Assembly: GCA_035294265.1 (NCBI GenBank)
Contig: DATGLK010000085.1
Span: 1-64,000 of the forward strand
DNA: 64,000 bases
Direction of reading: 5' to 3'
Origin: Candidatus Binataceae bacterium
Lineage (GTDB): Bacteria; Desulfobacterota; Binatia; Binatales; Binataceae
A program made the translations under genes and the position numbers. This document shows, one piece after another, positions 34,138 to 42,882 of this stretch; the stretch's first letter is position 1, and the number at the start of each line of letters is the position of its first letter. The notes under the pieces were generated by a model. The model worked only from the letters and a program-made list of their open reading frames with translations. It had not been told where the DNA came from and searched no databases.

Positions 34138-34165
34138 CAAGGTGGGCGTTGGAACGCCCACCTTG
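34138..34165. terminator. Perfect 13-bp palindromic hairpin after hemW
   Basis: Arms CAAGGTGGGCGTT (34138-34150) and AACGCCCACCTTG (34153-34165) are exact reverse complements around a central GG. It begins 15 nt after the hemW stop and ends directly before the GGGAGGAG ribosome-binding site of the amidohydrolase gene. No T-run follows. It may be a rho-independent-like barrier, an mRNA-stabilising element or an operator. Confidence 0.6.
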
Positions 34166-34176
34166 GGAGGAGCCTG

Positions 34177-35262
34177 ATGGATAATATCGACGTGATCGAT
34201 TGCGACGGGCATGTCGTGGAGACCTTGTCCGAACTGGCCGAATTCATGGATCCGACGATTCGCTTCCTAGCCAGCACCGACCGCCCCTTTCCCAGCTCGA
34301 TCAGCGTCTTCCCTTCGTTGGACGGGATTCATTATCGCGCCGACTCTGTCGTCCGCCAGGCGATGTTCGACAATCCCAAGCGGGCGCGGGTGACCGCCAG
34401 CCAGCATCGGCCCGGCTCGCCGCAGGACTGGTTGGAGCTGGTCGAGCAAACTCCGATCACGCAGACCGTTCTATTTACCAGCGACGGCTTGTCGGTGGGA
34501 TGGCTGCGCCAACGTGAATACACCATTCGCATCTGCCGCGCCTATAACGATTATATGGCGGCGCGTTTCGCGATCGATCCGCGGCTGCACCCGATGGGGC
34601 TGATTCCGATGCAATTTCCGGCCGAAGCGGCGGCCGAATTGCGCCGCGCGGTCAAGGAGCTGGGACTGCCGGGCGCGATGATCCCTTCCACCGGTCTGCC
34701 GCTACATCTAGGACACGAATTTTACTGGCCGGTCTATCAGAGCGCGGCAGAATTGGGCTGCGCGCTGGCTATTCACGGTGGCTGCAACGGCGGTATTGGC
34801 CTGGATGACTTCGACCATCTGCGCTACTCCCACATCCTGCACCATCCCATCCCACTGATGATCTCCTTCGTCGCGATGACCTGCGCCGGCCTGTTCGAGC
34901 GCTGGTCCGACCTCCACGTGGCCTTTCTAGAAGGGGGCGTGGGATGGGTCGCGCTGCTCCACGACCGAATCGCGCGCGAGCGGGAGTTACAGGCGGGCGA
35001 GATGCTCGAGATTCCGCGCTTCGAGAAGTATTTGCAGCGCAATCAGATCCTGGTGGGCTGCGAGGGCAACGATTCCATCCTGCCCTATCTGGTTAACCAG
35101 CTTGGCGCCCAAGGCTTCGGCTATTCCTCGGATTACCCGCACGAGGCCGACCTGGTCGACGTCAAGCATGAAATCGACGAGACCGTAGAAAATCCGGAGC
35201 TGTCGCGCGCGGATAAGGTTGCGATCCTGGGCGCCAATGCCCGCGCCTTCTATCGCCTGTAA
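34177..35262 (+). CDS. Amidohydrolase-family protein (ACMSD-like metal hydrolase/decarboxylase)
   Basis: A 361-residue Amidohydro_2 (PF04909-type) TIM-barrel enzyme. An N-terminal metal motif IDCDGHVVE, His-containing strands (AIHGGCNGG, HILHHPIPL) and the C-terminal SSDYPHE aspartate are visible. These enzymes hydrolyse or decarboxylate aromatic and heterocyclic acids. The start at 34177 follows GGGAGGAG; the frame is open into hemW. The palindrome at 34138 separates it from hemW. The next gene, a TauD-type dioxygenase, follows after 35 nt and could form an operon with it. Confidence 0.85.
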   Translation: MDNIDVIDCDGHVVETLSELAEFMDPTIRFLASTDRPFPSSISVFPSLDGIHYRADSVVRQAMFDNPKRARVTASQHRPGSPQDWLELVEQTPITQTVLFTSDGLSVGWLRQREYTIRICRAYNDYMAARFAIDPRLHPMGLIPMQFPAEAAAELRRAVKELGLPGAMIPSTGLPLHLGHEFYWPVYQSAAELGCALAIHGGCNGGIGLDDFDHLRYSHILHHPIPLMISFVAMTCAGLFERWSDLHVAFLEGGVGWVALLHDRIARERELQAGEMLEIPRFEKYLQRNQILVGCEGNDSILPYLVNQLGAQGFGYSSDYPHEADLVDVKHEIDETVENPELSRADKVAILGANARAFYRL

Positions 35263-35297
35263 TCGGCGCTAAGAAAGATCGTTTTGGAGCAGGAAAG

Positions 35298-36125
35298 GTG
35301 CGAGGCGTGGCTATTTCGATACGGAAGCTGACTCCCGCGATCGGCGCGGAAATCGATGGCATCGATCTGACCCAGCCACTGAGCGAGGAAGGCTTCAAAG
35401 CCATTCACGCCGCGCTACTGGAAAATCTAGTCATCTTTTTCCGCGATCAGCGCCTTACGCCCGAGCAGCATAAAGCTTTCGGCCGGCGCTTTGGAGAACT
35501 GCACATCCATCCGGCACCTCTGGGTGTGGTCGATGGCCACCCCGAAATCATCGTCGTCAAGGCGGATGAGAATTCCCAGCGGATCGCCGGTGAAGAATGG
35601 CATTCGGACGTTTCCTGCGACGAAGTGACGCCGATGGGCTCGGTGCTCCATATCACGGAGTTGCCGGCGGTGGGCGGCGATACCCTATTCGCTAGCATGT
35701 ACGAAGCCTACCAGGCGCTCTCCCCGCCTATGCAGCGATTCTTGTGTGGGCTCACGGCGATTCACGATGGCGCCCGCAATTACGAGGGGCGGCGCCCGGC
35801 CGAAGGGCGCGCCGAATTCCCTCGTGCCGAACATCCCGTCGTCAGAACCCATCCTGAAACCGGACGGCCGGCGCTGTTCGTCAATCGCTTGTTTACCACC
35901 CGGATCGTCCAGCTCGGCAAAGCCGAGAGCGATGCGGTGTTAGCGATGCTCTTCGCGCATGGGGAGGATCCCAGGTTCCAGTGTCGCTTCAAGTGGCAGG
36001 AGAATTCGGTTGCCTTTTGGGACAATCGCTGCACTCAGCATCTGGCCGTGTGGGATTATTATCCCCATCGCCGCTATGGCCATCGAGTGACGATCCTGGG
36101 CGACCGCCCGTTCTTTCGCCCTTGA
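35298..36125 (+). CDS. TauD/TfdA-family alpha-ketoglutarate-dependent dioxygenase
   Basis: A 275-residue Fe(II)/2-oxoglutarate oxygenase. The facial triad is visible: H102 and D104 in EWHSDVS, and H248 in DNRCTQHLAVWDYY. The 2OG-binding Arg is near 263 (GHRVTILGDRPF). The opening LTPAIGAEIDGIDLTQPL and LLENLVIFFRDQ are typical of the family (taurine, 2,4-D and related substrates). It starts at GTG 35298, with a second GTG three codons on. The substrate is not deducible. It converges with the glycosyltransferase gene over a 147-nt gap that shows nothing clear. Confidence 0.9.
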   Translation: MRGVAISIRKLTPAIGAEIDGIDLTQPLSEEGFKAIHAALLENLVIFFRDQRLTPEQHKAFGRRFGELHIHPAPLGVVDGHPEIIVVKADENSQRIAGEEWHSDVSCDEVTPMGSVLHITELPAVGGDTLFASMYEAYQALSPPMQRFLCGLTAIHDGARNYEGRRPAEGRAEFPRAEHPVVRTHPETGRPALFVNRLFTTRIVQLGKAESDAVLAMLFAHGEDPRFQCRFKWQENSVAFWDNRCTQHLAVWDYYPHRRYGHRVTILGDRPFFRP

Positions 36126-36272
36126 AATGCCCACCACTTAATTCAATGTGGTTCGCTTTGCTCACTGCACTTGAATGACAATCGGGCGGCTAGCCACAGC
36201 GGGTTATTGGTCGGACGCCACCCGCTCGATGGCACGCCACTTGGACAATTTACCCAACCTGATCGGCACCCT

Positions 36273-37439
36273 TCATCGATCGCCTGGCGCATCGCCCGTG
36301 AACCTTTCTGCGGTACCAGGTCGATGCCGGCGCAGGCAAGCCTGGTAGATCGCCTCGTGACGCTGCGTCAGCCGCGGCCAGGTGTACTGGGATGCGCGCG
36401 TCCGCCCACGCTCGCCCATCGCCCTCGTGCCAGCCGGATCCGCGAGCAACTGCGCAATGGCGGCGGCCAGCGCGTTCGCATCGTCCTCGGCCACCAGGCG
36501 CCCGTTGTCGCCGTCGGTGATTATCTCCTCCACGCCGCCGGTGCGGGTACCGATTACCGCCTTGCCCGCCATCATTGCTTCCAAAAACACGATTCCCAAC
36601 CCTTCGGCCTTGCGGCTCGGCATCACAAACAGGCGCGCGCCCGCGTGCAAGGCCAGCAAATGCTCGCGCGACACTCGCCCCAGCATTCGGATTCGCTGCG
36701 CCACGGGCGAGGCCGCCGCCAGCGCCGCAACCCGCTCCTGGTCGGGCCCGCTGCCGGCGATCAGCAGATCGATTGGCTCGGCATGCTGGCGGGCAACCCG
36801 GCTGAACGCGGCAATCAGGGTATCGAGCGCCTTGTCCCGCAAATCCAGCCGCGAGGCGCAAAACAGGTAGGGACGCGATGCCGCGTAAGGGGTCGCCTTG
36901 TTTTCATCTACCCCGCCGAGTACCACCTCGGCAGCGGCCGCGGGCGGAAAGCGTGAGGCGAAGGCATCCTTGCTGGCTTGCGAGATGGCGATCAGACCGG
37001 CGGCGCGTTTAAGCGCAGGTAGGTTGGCAAAAGCCCGCCGCCCTTGATCGCGCCAATCGTAGAGACTGTGCACCCACGCCACCCTGGTTATCCGGCAGAC
37101 ACTGGCCAAGGTGGGAAAAGTATCCCAATGGCAGGTGTGGCCGCTGACCAGGTCGGGCTGCCAGCGTGCGATGAGCGCCGCCAACTCGCTGCGACGCGGC
37201 AACAGAGGCTCACGCCACAACCGCTCCAGATGGCGCCAGCTAAGGGGTTTGCGCCCGCGAATCGGAAGATAGACGCATTCCACGCCGGCGGCTGGCACGC
37301 GTTCGTTGTCACCAGCGGCGCGAGTGGAAGCGATCAACACGCGATGGCCGCGGACGGCTAAATTAGCCGAGAGGTGGTCGACCAGCTCAATCGCCCCACC
37401 GATCGAGTTGAACGCCTCCACCACCAGCAGAATCTTCAA
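36273..37439 (-). CDS. Glycosyltransferase family 4 protein
   Basis: A 388-residue GT-B fold retaining glycosyltransferase. The N-terminal Gly-rich acceptor loop (VEAFNSIGGAIELVDHLSANL) and the C-terminal nucleotide-sugar signature EGLGIVFLEAMMAGKAVIGT, with both catalytic-site glutamates, are present. CASRLDLRDKALDTLIAAF is the typical start of the donor domain. Sugar and acceptor are unknown; lipopolysaccharide or capsule synthesis is likely. It diverges from a small methyltransferase gene. Confidence 0.88.
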   Translation of the reverse strand: MKILLVVEAFNSIGGAIELVDHLSANLAVRGHRVLIASTRAAGDNERVPAAGVECVYLPIRGRKPLSWRHLERLWREPLLPRRSELAALIARWQPDLVSGHTCHWDTFPTLASVCRITRVAWVHSLYDWRDQGRRAFANLPALKRAAGLIAISQASKDAFASRFPPAAAAEVVLGGVDENKATPYAASRPYLFCASRLDLRDKALDTLIAAFSRVARQHAEPIDLLIAGSGPDQERVAALAAASPVAQRIRMLGRVSREHLLALHAGARLFVMPSRKAEGLGIVFLEAMMAGKAVIGTRTGGVEEIITDGDNGRLVAEDDANALAAAIAQLLADPAGTRAMGERGRTRASQYTWPRLTQRHEAIYQACLRRHRPGTAERFTGDAPGDR

Positions 37440-37544
37440 GGCTTGACTCCCTGCCCCCAGGCCGAAATTCTAGCGGCCGTGGACGCTGCTTGCATCCCGG
37501 CCGAGTGGATTACGACCCAGCTCGCGCCGGGCGAGGACTAGACC

Positions 37545-38441
37545 ATGTCGTTGCGACGGTTCCTGCGGCGGATCTATCGGAATTTGCCCCTAATTCAGGA
37601 ATTGCGCGAGACCAACGCCCATCTGGCTGCGCTCAACGATACGCTCAAGCGCTGCGCCACCGTGGCGTGGCCCATCGCGCTGGCTCACGACCCGCGGTGG
37701 TCGGATCCGAAGCGGCTGCTGCGGTATGCCGCGCAAACCTTCTCGCAAAACGGCGAGGACGGCATGATCGCCGAAATCTTTCGCCGGATCGGCACCACCG
37801 ATCGCACTTTTGTCGAAATCGGCACCGGCAACGGCCTCGAAAACAACACCGCGCTCCTGCTGGCCCAGGGCTGGAGCGGCTGGTGGATCGACGGCGACGC
37901 GCAGGCGATGAACCGAATCCAGCGCGCCTTTGCTGCGCCGTTGGCCCAGGGGCGTTTGCGCGCCCGATGTGCCCAGGTCACGGCCGAGAATATCGCGGCG
38001 TTGTGCGCCGAGTTGAAGCTGCCCTCGACTTTCGATCTGCTCTCGCTGGATATCGATCGCAACACCTACCATCTATGGGCAGCGCTGACCGATTACCGCC
38101 CGCGCGTGGCGGTGATCGAGTACAACTCCAATTACCCGCCTGAAATGGATTGGAAAGCCACCTATCGCCCCGAGCTGGTGTGGAAATTCACCAGCTACTT
38201 CGGCGCCAGCCTCAAGGCCTTCGAACAACTGGGCCGCGAACGCGGCTATGCGCTGGTGGGATGCGACTTCACCGGGGTCAACGCTTTCTTCGTGCGCGAG
38301 GAGCTGGCTGACGATCGCTTCGCTCAACCTTTCAGCGCTGAAAACCATTACGAGCCGCCTCGGCTGGGCGTGACCACTCGAATCGGGGCGCGCGCGGCCT
38401 TCGACGATACCCCGCGGCGCGAGCGCAAACCCAAGCTTTAA
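37545..38441 (+). CDS. FkbM-like SAM-dependent methyltransferase family protein
   Basis: A 298-residue protein. An N-terminal amphipathic region is followed by a Rossmann-type methyltransferase core: SQNGEDGMIAEIFRRIG, FVEIGTGNGLENNTALLLAQG (motif I), WIDGD at the end of strand 2, LLSLDIDRNTY and VAVIEYNSNYP. The SQNGED...FVEIG...ENNT pattern is shared with hypothetical methyltransferases found beside polysaccharide genes. Substrate and even activity are unproven. It lies opposite the GT4 gene and ends 6 nt before the convergent peptide permease gene. Confidence 0.7.
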   Translation: MSLRRFLRRIYRNLPLIQELRETNAHLAALNDTLKRCATVAWPIALAHDPRWSDPKRLLRYAAQTFSQNGEDGMIAEIFRRIGTTDRTFVEIGTGNGLENNTALLLAQGWSGWWIDGDAQAMNRIQRAFAAPLAQGRLRARCAQVTAENIAALCAELKLPSTFDLLSLDIDRNTYHLWAALTDYRPRVAVIEYNSNYPPEMDWKATYRPELVWKFTSYFGASLKAFEQLGRERGYALVGCDFTGVNAFFVREELADDRFAQPFSAENHYEPPRLGVTTRIGARAAFDDTPRRERKPKL

Positions 38442-38447
38442 CTCTGC

Positions 38448-39245
38448 TCAATGCTGGCGGCCGAATTTTTGCGCCAAGCCGTCGCCCAGAAAATTAAAGC
38501 CCAACACCGAGATCCCAATCGCCACGCCGGGCACGGTAGTCAGATGGGGCGCGATCAGCAAAAACGCCCGCCCTTCATCGAGCATCCCGCCCCAGGTCGG
38601 CTGCGGCGGCGGAATTCCCAGCCCCAGGAAGGACAGCGCCGCCTCGGCCACGATCAATCCGGCGAAACCGAAGCTGGCCTGAACGGTGACCGGCGCCGCC
38701 ACGGCGGGCAGTAGATGGCGTAGCAGGAGGCGGGTGGGCGAAGCGCCCAGGCCGCGTGCGGCTTGTACATACTCGCGCTCTTTGAGCGAAAGAATTTCGC
38801 CGCGCACTAGCCGGGCATAGCCGGTCCACCCCATCGCGCCCAAGGCGATCACCAGATCGAGCATGCCGGGGCCCAAAATCGCCGCCAACGCGATCGCCAA
38901 CAGGATGCCCGGAAAGGCCAGCAGGATATCCACCCCTCGCATCAGGGCTTCGTCCAGCATTCCCCCCGCCAACGCCGCGCATCCGCCCACCAAGCTGCCG
39001 ATAACCAGCGACAACACCACTATTACGGCGGCGATGCCCAGCGAGATGCGCGCGCCCCACAGGGTGCGCGCGAGCAAATCGCGTCCCAGCGCGTCGCATC
39101 CCAAAGGATGGGCCAAGCTGGGTCCCGCCAGCACCGCCTTGAGATCGATCGCGATTGGATCGCCGCCCAGGTAGGGGCCCAGCATCGCCGTCAGCAGCAA
39201 CGCCGCCACCAGCACCGCGCCCACGCGCAAGGATAGATTGTTCAT
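38448..39245 (-). CDS. Dipeptide/oligopeptide ABC permease (DppC-type)
   Basis: A 265-residue BPD_transp_1 permease. It has the OppC/DppC N-terminal region (LAHPLGCDALGRDLLARTLWGARISLGIA), the EAA-like loop EREYVQAARGLGASPTRLLLRHLLP and a C-terminal GISVLGFNFLGDGL. The ATG at 39245 overlaps the DppB-type stop (ATGA). It is the last gene of a three-gene set, binding protein - DppB - DppC, with no ATPase genes attached. It must share ATPases with another system, for example OppD/OppF encoded at 57-59 kb. Confidence 0.9.
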   Translation of the reverse strand: MNNLSLRVGAVLVAALLLTAMLGPYLGGDPIAIDLKAVLAGPSLAHPLGCDALGRDLLARTLWGARISLGIAAVIVVLSLVIGSLVGGCAALAGGMLDEALMRGVDILLAFPGILLAIALAAILGPGMLDLVIALGAMGWTGYARLVRGEILSLKEREYVQAARGLGASPTRLLLRHLLPAVAAPVTVQASFGFAGLIVAEAALSFLGLGIPPPQPTWGGMLDEGRAFLLIAPHLTTVPGVAIGISVLGFNFLGDGLAQKFGRQH

Positions 39246-40162
39246 TGACGGCGCACGCGCGGATCGGCCAGCCCGTAAGCCAGATCGGTGACGATATTGA
39301 CCGTGACGTAGGTCAGGGCAAAGACCAGCACGCAGCCCTGAGCCAGCGGATAGTCGCGCGCGCCGATCGCGCTTATCAGCAGGCGCCCCATCCCGGGCCA
39401 GGAAAAAATCACCTCGGTGATGATGGACCCGGTCAGCAGCGCGCCCGCTTGCAGTCCCAGCAGGCTGATAATCGGGGTCAAGGCGTTGCGCAGTCCGTGG
39501 CGAGTAAGCGCGGACAGCTCGCTCAGTCCCTTGCCGCGCGCGGTGCGCATGAAGTCGGCCTCGCGCACCTGAATGAGGCTCTGCCGCAACATCCGCGCGG
39601 TAACCGCCGCCAGCGCCATCCCCATCGTGAGTGCGGGCAGGACCAAATGGGCCAAGCCGCCACGGCCGTTGAGCGGCAACCAGCCCAGCTCTAGCGAGAA
39701 GACAATCATAAGCAGCGGCCCCAGGTACAGATGGGGTACCGAGATGCCAAAGAGGGCGAAGCTCATGGCGCTGAAATCGATCGCGCCGCCGGGGCGCGCA
39801 CCCGCCAAAAGTCCCAGCGGAAACGCGAACAGGATAGCGACCACCAGCCCCGCCCCCGCCAGCTCCATGGTGGCCGGAAAGCGCTGCGCGATGGCGCGGC
39901 TGACGGGTTGGTGAGTGGAGATGGATTGGCCCAGGTCGCCATGCAGTAAGCCGTCGAGATAGGCGACATATTGCACCGCCAGGGGCTGGTCCAAACCCAA
40001 CTGATGGCGTAGCCCTTCGACGTCGGCCGCCGTCGCGTTTTCTCCCAGCATCGCGATTACCGGATCTCCCGGCACCAGATGAAGCAGGGCGAAGGTCAGC
40101 GTGGCCACGCCCAGCGCTACCGGCACCAAGGCCAATATTCGCCGCCAGATGAAATCGATCAC
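39242..40162 (-). CDS. Dipeptide/oligopeptide ABC permease (DppB-type)
   Basis: A 306-residue inner-membrane permease. The typical DppB opening (RRILALVPVALGVATLTFALLHLVPGDP) and the coupling loop MRTARGKGLSELSALTRHGLRNALTP are present, with a C-terminus reading YGLADPRVR. It starts with GTG at 40162, overlapping the stop of the binding-protein gene (GTGA), and its own stop overlaps the DppC-type start. All three genes are thus translationally coupled. Confidence 0.92.
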   Translation of the reverse strand: MIDFIWRRILALVPVALGVATLTFALLHLVPGDPVIAMLGENATAADVEGLRHQLGLDQPLAVQYVAYLDGLLHGDLGQSISTHQPVSRAIAQRFPATMELAGAGLVVAILFAFPLGLLAGARPGGAIDFSAMSFALFGISVPHLYLGPLLMIVFSLELGWLPLNGRGGLAHLVLPALTMGMALAAVTARMLRQSLIQVREADFMRTARGKGLSELSALTRHGLRNALTPIISLLGLQAGALLTGSIITEVIFSWPGMGRLLISAIGARDYPLAQGCVLVFALTYVTVNIVTDLAYGLADPRVRRQ

Positions 40163-41778
40163 CGGACCGCCGCCTCCAGTGGCTCCGCGCCCAGATGAAC
40201 CGAAGCCAGCGAGCGCAGGCTGCCGTTGGGATAGGGCTTAAAACCGCCAACCCGCGACGCCATCACCGCGACGTTATCCTGCCACCACAATGAAACGTAC
40301 GGCAGGTCCTCGGCCGCCAATTGCTGGACCGCCGCGTAGATCGCGCGCCGCTGATTCGGATCGATCGTGGCATCGCCTTGGGCGAGCAGCGCGTCCATAC
40401 GAGGATTGACATAGTCGCCGCGATTGAGTCCGCGCGGCGGAATCATGGCTGAATCGAACACCAAAAAATAGTGATGCGGATCGGTGATCCCGATCCAGGC
40501 CAGCGAAGTCAAATCGAAGTTGCCGCGCTGAATATCGCTGTAGAAGGTCGGCCATTCATAGCTGCGGATGCGCAAGCCGATCCCGACTTGGCGCAGCATC
40601 GCGGCCAACGCCTGCGCCAGCAGCATCCGCTCCTCGCCCTGGGTGGTTTTGTATACCAGGGTGAAGCGCAGGCCGTCGGCGCCGGCTCGATAACCGGCAC
40701 GATCGAGCATCCGGCGCGCGGCCGCCGGATCATAAGGGTATTGGCGCACCGCGCCAGTATACGCCCAGTTCTCCGGCGCCAGCATCCCGCTAGCTACCCG
40801 CGCCGTGCCATAGAGCAGCGAGCGCACCAGCGCCGGGCGATCGATCGCCATCGCGATCGCCTGGCGCACACGCAGATCGCGCAGACGGGGGTCGCGAAAA
40901 TTGAACTGCAGATACTGGTAGGAAGTGCCGGGACTTTGGCTGACTGTCAGACGGGGCCGGTCGCGCAGATAGCCGAGCAGCGCGGGCGGCAGATCGTTTT
41001 CGGTGAACTGGGCGCTGCCCTCCAGCAACTCCAGCGCGCATACCGTCGGATCGGGAACCACCTTGAAGGCCACGCCCGGCACCGCGCCGGGGGCGTAGGG
41101 ATGGTAGGGGTTGCGCGCTAGTATCACCCATTCGTCGCGCACGAAGCCCGCCAGACGAAAAGGGCCGCTGCCCAGCGGCGTGCGGCTCGCCCCCGCCCCT
41201 GCCGGCGTATCTGCCGGGACCACATTGAGCAACCCCAGTTCCAAGGCCGGCGCATAAGGGCGCCGAGTGCGCAGAATCACGGTGGAATCGTCGGGTGCAT
41301 CAACTCCGGCCAGCTCCTCCATCCCGCCGCGCTTGGGCGAGAGGCTGGCCGGATCGAGCACCGAGTCGTAGGTGTATTTGACATCGCGCGCGGTCAGCAG
41401 CCGGCCGTCGCTCAGACGCACGCCCGGGCGCAGATGGAAGACCAGCGCGGTGGGCGAGCGCCATTCAAAACTGGCGGCCAAGTCACCGGTGAAGCGGCCG
41501 TTTTGGTCCAGGCGCAAGAGCGAATCGAAGAGCAGCTCGTCGATCCGCGCCGACACCGCGTCGGTGGCATAACGAGGGTCCAGCGACAAGGGCGAGCTAT
41601 CGATATCAACCCGCAGATAATTGGCTGGAATTGCCGGGACGACGGCCGGATGGCAACCGGCGAGCACCAGCACAAACCCCGTCAGTGCAGCCGCCCTCAA
41701 GACCCCAGCCCACCTCAGGCCGCGGGCCCCGAGAGTCGCCGCCGGGCTGCATGCTATGCTGACCAGGCGTGATATCAC
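40159..41778 (-). CDS. Peptide-type ABC transporter substrate-binding lipoprotein (SBP family 5)
   Basis: A 539-residue cluster C/SBP_bac_5 protein. A long signal region ends in lipobox LAGC (Cys about 42), then LRVDIDSSPLSLDPRYATDAVSARIDELLFD, FHLRPGVRLSDGRLLTARDVKYTYDSVLD and LRDLRVRQAIAMAIDR. The start is GTG at 41778; a shorter start nearer the hydrophobic core cannot be excluded. It delivers peptides, nickel or other small ligands to the two permeases that follow. The specificity is not readable. Confidence 0.9.
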   Translation of the reverse strand: MISRLVSIACSPAATLGARGLRWAGVLRAAALTGFVLVLAGCHPAVVPAIPANYLRVDIDSSPLSLDPRYATDAVSARIDELLFDSLLRLDQNGRFTGDLAASFEWRSPTALVFHLRPGVRLSDGRLLTARDVKYTYDSVLDPASLSPKRGGMEELAGVDAPDDSTVILRTRRPYAPALELGLLNVVPADTPAGAGASRTPLGSGPFRLAGFVRDEWVILARNPYHPYAPGAVPGVAFKVVPDPTVCALELLEGSAQFTENDLPPALLGYLRDRPRLTVSQSPGTSYQYLQFNFRDPRLRDLRVRQAIAMAIDRPALVRSLLYGTARVASGMLAPENWAYTGAVRQYPYDPAAARRMLDRAGYRAGADGLRFTLVYKTTQGEERMLLAQALAAMLRQVGIGLRIRSYEWPTFYSDIQRGNFDLTSLAWIGITDPHHYFLVFDSAMIPPRGLNRGDYVNPRMDALLAQGDATIDPNQRRAIYAAVQQLAAEDLPYVSLWWQDNVAVMASRVGGFKPYPNGSLRSLASVHLGAEPLEAAVR

Positions 41779-41853
41779 CGCCCATGTACGATACCTGTAC
41801 GCTCAAACCGCGCAAAGCCACCGCCGCTGAAAGGCGGCGCATTGGTCCGGGCG

Positions 41854-42357
41854 TCAGGGATTTTGATTCTGCAGCGCTTCCCGGCTGCGCTTGTCGCGCC
41901 AGGCGGCCAGCTTGGCCGCAATCGCGGGATAGCGCGGCGCCAGGACGGCGGCCGCGAACAGCGCCGCGTTACCCGCGCCGGGCTTGCCGATCGCCATCGT
42001 CGCCACCGGCACGCCGCGCGGCATCTGCACGATCGAGAGCAGAGAATCCATCCCACCCAGGGTGGTAGAGGGAATGGGCACCCCAATCACCGGAAGCAAG
42101 GTGTTGGCCGCCAGCACTCCTGGCAGATGGGCCGCGCCGCCAGCACCGGCAATCAGCAGCTCCAAGCCACGTCCCGCCGCCGCACGCGCGTAATCAAACA
42201 CTGCCTCGGGGGTGCGATGGGCTGAAAGCACCTTGACCTCGTAACCAATCCCCAGCTCCGCCAGCAGCTCGGTACCCGCGTTGAGGTATTCCAGGTCCGT
42301 CTTGCTGCCCATGATCACTCCGACCAGTACCCCGGCCGGACTCTTTGTTTCACTCAT
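41854..42357 (-). CDS. purE: N5-carboxyaminoimidazole ribonucleotide mutase
   Basis: A class I PurE (167 aa) that interconverts N5-CAIR and CAIR in purine synthesis. It has [30 protein letters not shown] with the catalytic His, [16 protein letters not shown] and [34 protein letters not shown] 8 nt before the ATG supports the start. The usual partner purK is not adjacent. Identification is firm. Confidence 0.95.
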   Translation of the reverse strand: MSETKSPAGVLVGVIMGSKTDLEYLNAGTELLAELGIGYEVKVLSAHRTPEAVFDYARAAAGRGLELLIAGAGGAAHLPGVLAANTLLPVIGVPIPSTTLGGMDSLLSIVQMPRGVPVATMAIGKPGAGNAALFAAAVLAPRYPAIAAKLAAWRDKRSREALQNQNP

Positions 42358-42593
42358 CGCCCATGCTCCGTTTCTCCACGCAGGCTGCTAGCCCGCACCG
42401 CCGTTGTCAAGCAGGCAGCAATGCTTGCTCGTTCCCTCGAATAAGGAGGTCGGAATGCGCTAGACCTGGAGCCTCTCAGGCAACTTGGCAGCCGGCGTCT
42501 TCTGCTTCTCGCGTAGGAATCTCATCAGGGAGGCGCACGAAGGCAACCAGACCGCATCCACCGTCCTGCGAAGCTACCAAATGATTCGAACAT

Positions 42594-42806
42594 CTAGCTG
42601 GCAAACTTATACTTATGGCTTACCAACGTCAGACCTTCCTGCATGGCTTGCCCAACAACGCGTGCGCCCCGTGATGGGCTAAGCGGCATCAGCCCGGCAA
42701 TGGGCTTATCCGCTCCCGCAATCCCCACTTCCTCTCCCAACTTGATTTTGTTGAGCAGCCGCGAGAAATGGGTTTTTGCCTCGTGCACGTTTACTGGGTT
42801 TTCCAT
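42594..42806 (-). CDS. Phd/YefM-type antitoxin N-terminus fused to a VapC-like tail (toxin-antitoxin remnant)
   Basis: A 70-residue frame. Residues 1-42 (MENPVNVHEAKTHFSRLLN, then IKLGEEVGIAGADKPIAGLMPL) are a Phd/VapB-type antitoxin. Residues about 50-70 (VVGQAMQEGLTLVSHKYKFA) instead match the C-terminal end of VapC PIN toxins ('IAQAxxEGLTLVTxDxxF'). The antitoxin C-terminus and most of the toxin are missing, as expected from an internal in-frame deletion. ATG at 42806 has no strong RBS. It is probably non-functional as a toxin and may still bind DNA. No intact vapC lies nearby. Confidence 0.6.
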   Translation of the reverse strand: MENPVNVHEAKTHFSRLLNKIKLGEEVGIAGADKPIAGLMPLSPSRGARVVGQAMQEGLTLVSHKYKFAS

Positions 42807-42882
42807 CACGCCATCTGAAACTTTTAGAGCCCTTTCTTGCCCGCCAAATTGCCGGTAGCTTTCATGCCCGGAGGCCGAAGGG

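Noticed and set aside
39246-40250. Apparent N-terminal extension fusing a 335-residue region to the DppC-type permease
   Set aside because: It is the out-of-frame shadow of the DppB gene; the true start is the ATG at 39245 overlapping the DppB stop.
42570-42600. tRNA T-arm-like sequence (TTCGAAT flanked by complementary bases) on the minus strand
   Set aside because: No acceptor stem, D-arm or anticodon arm could be placed around it.
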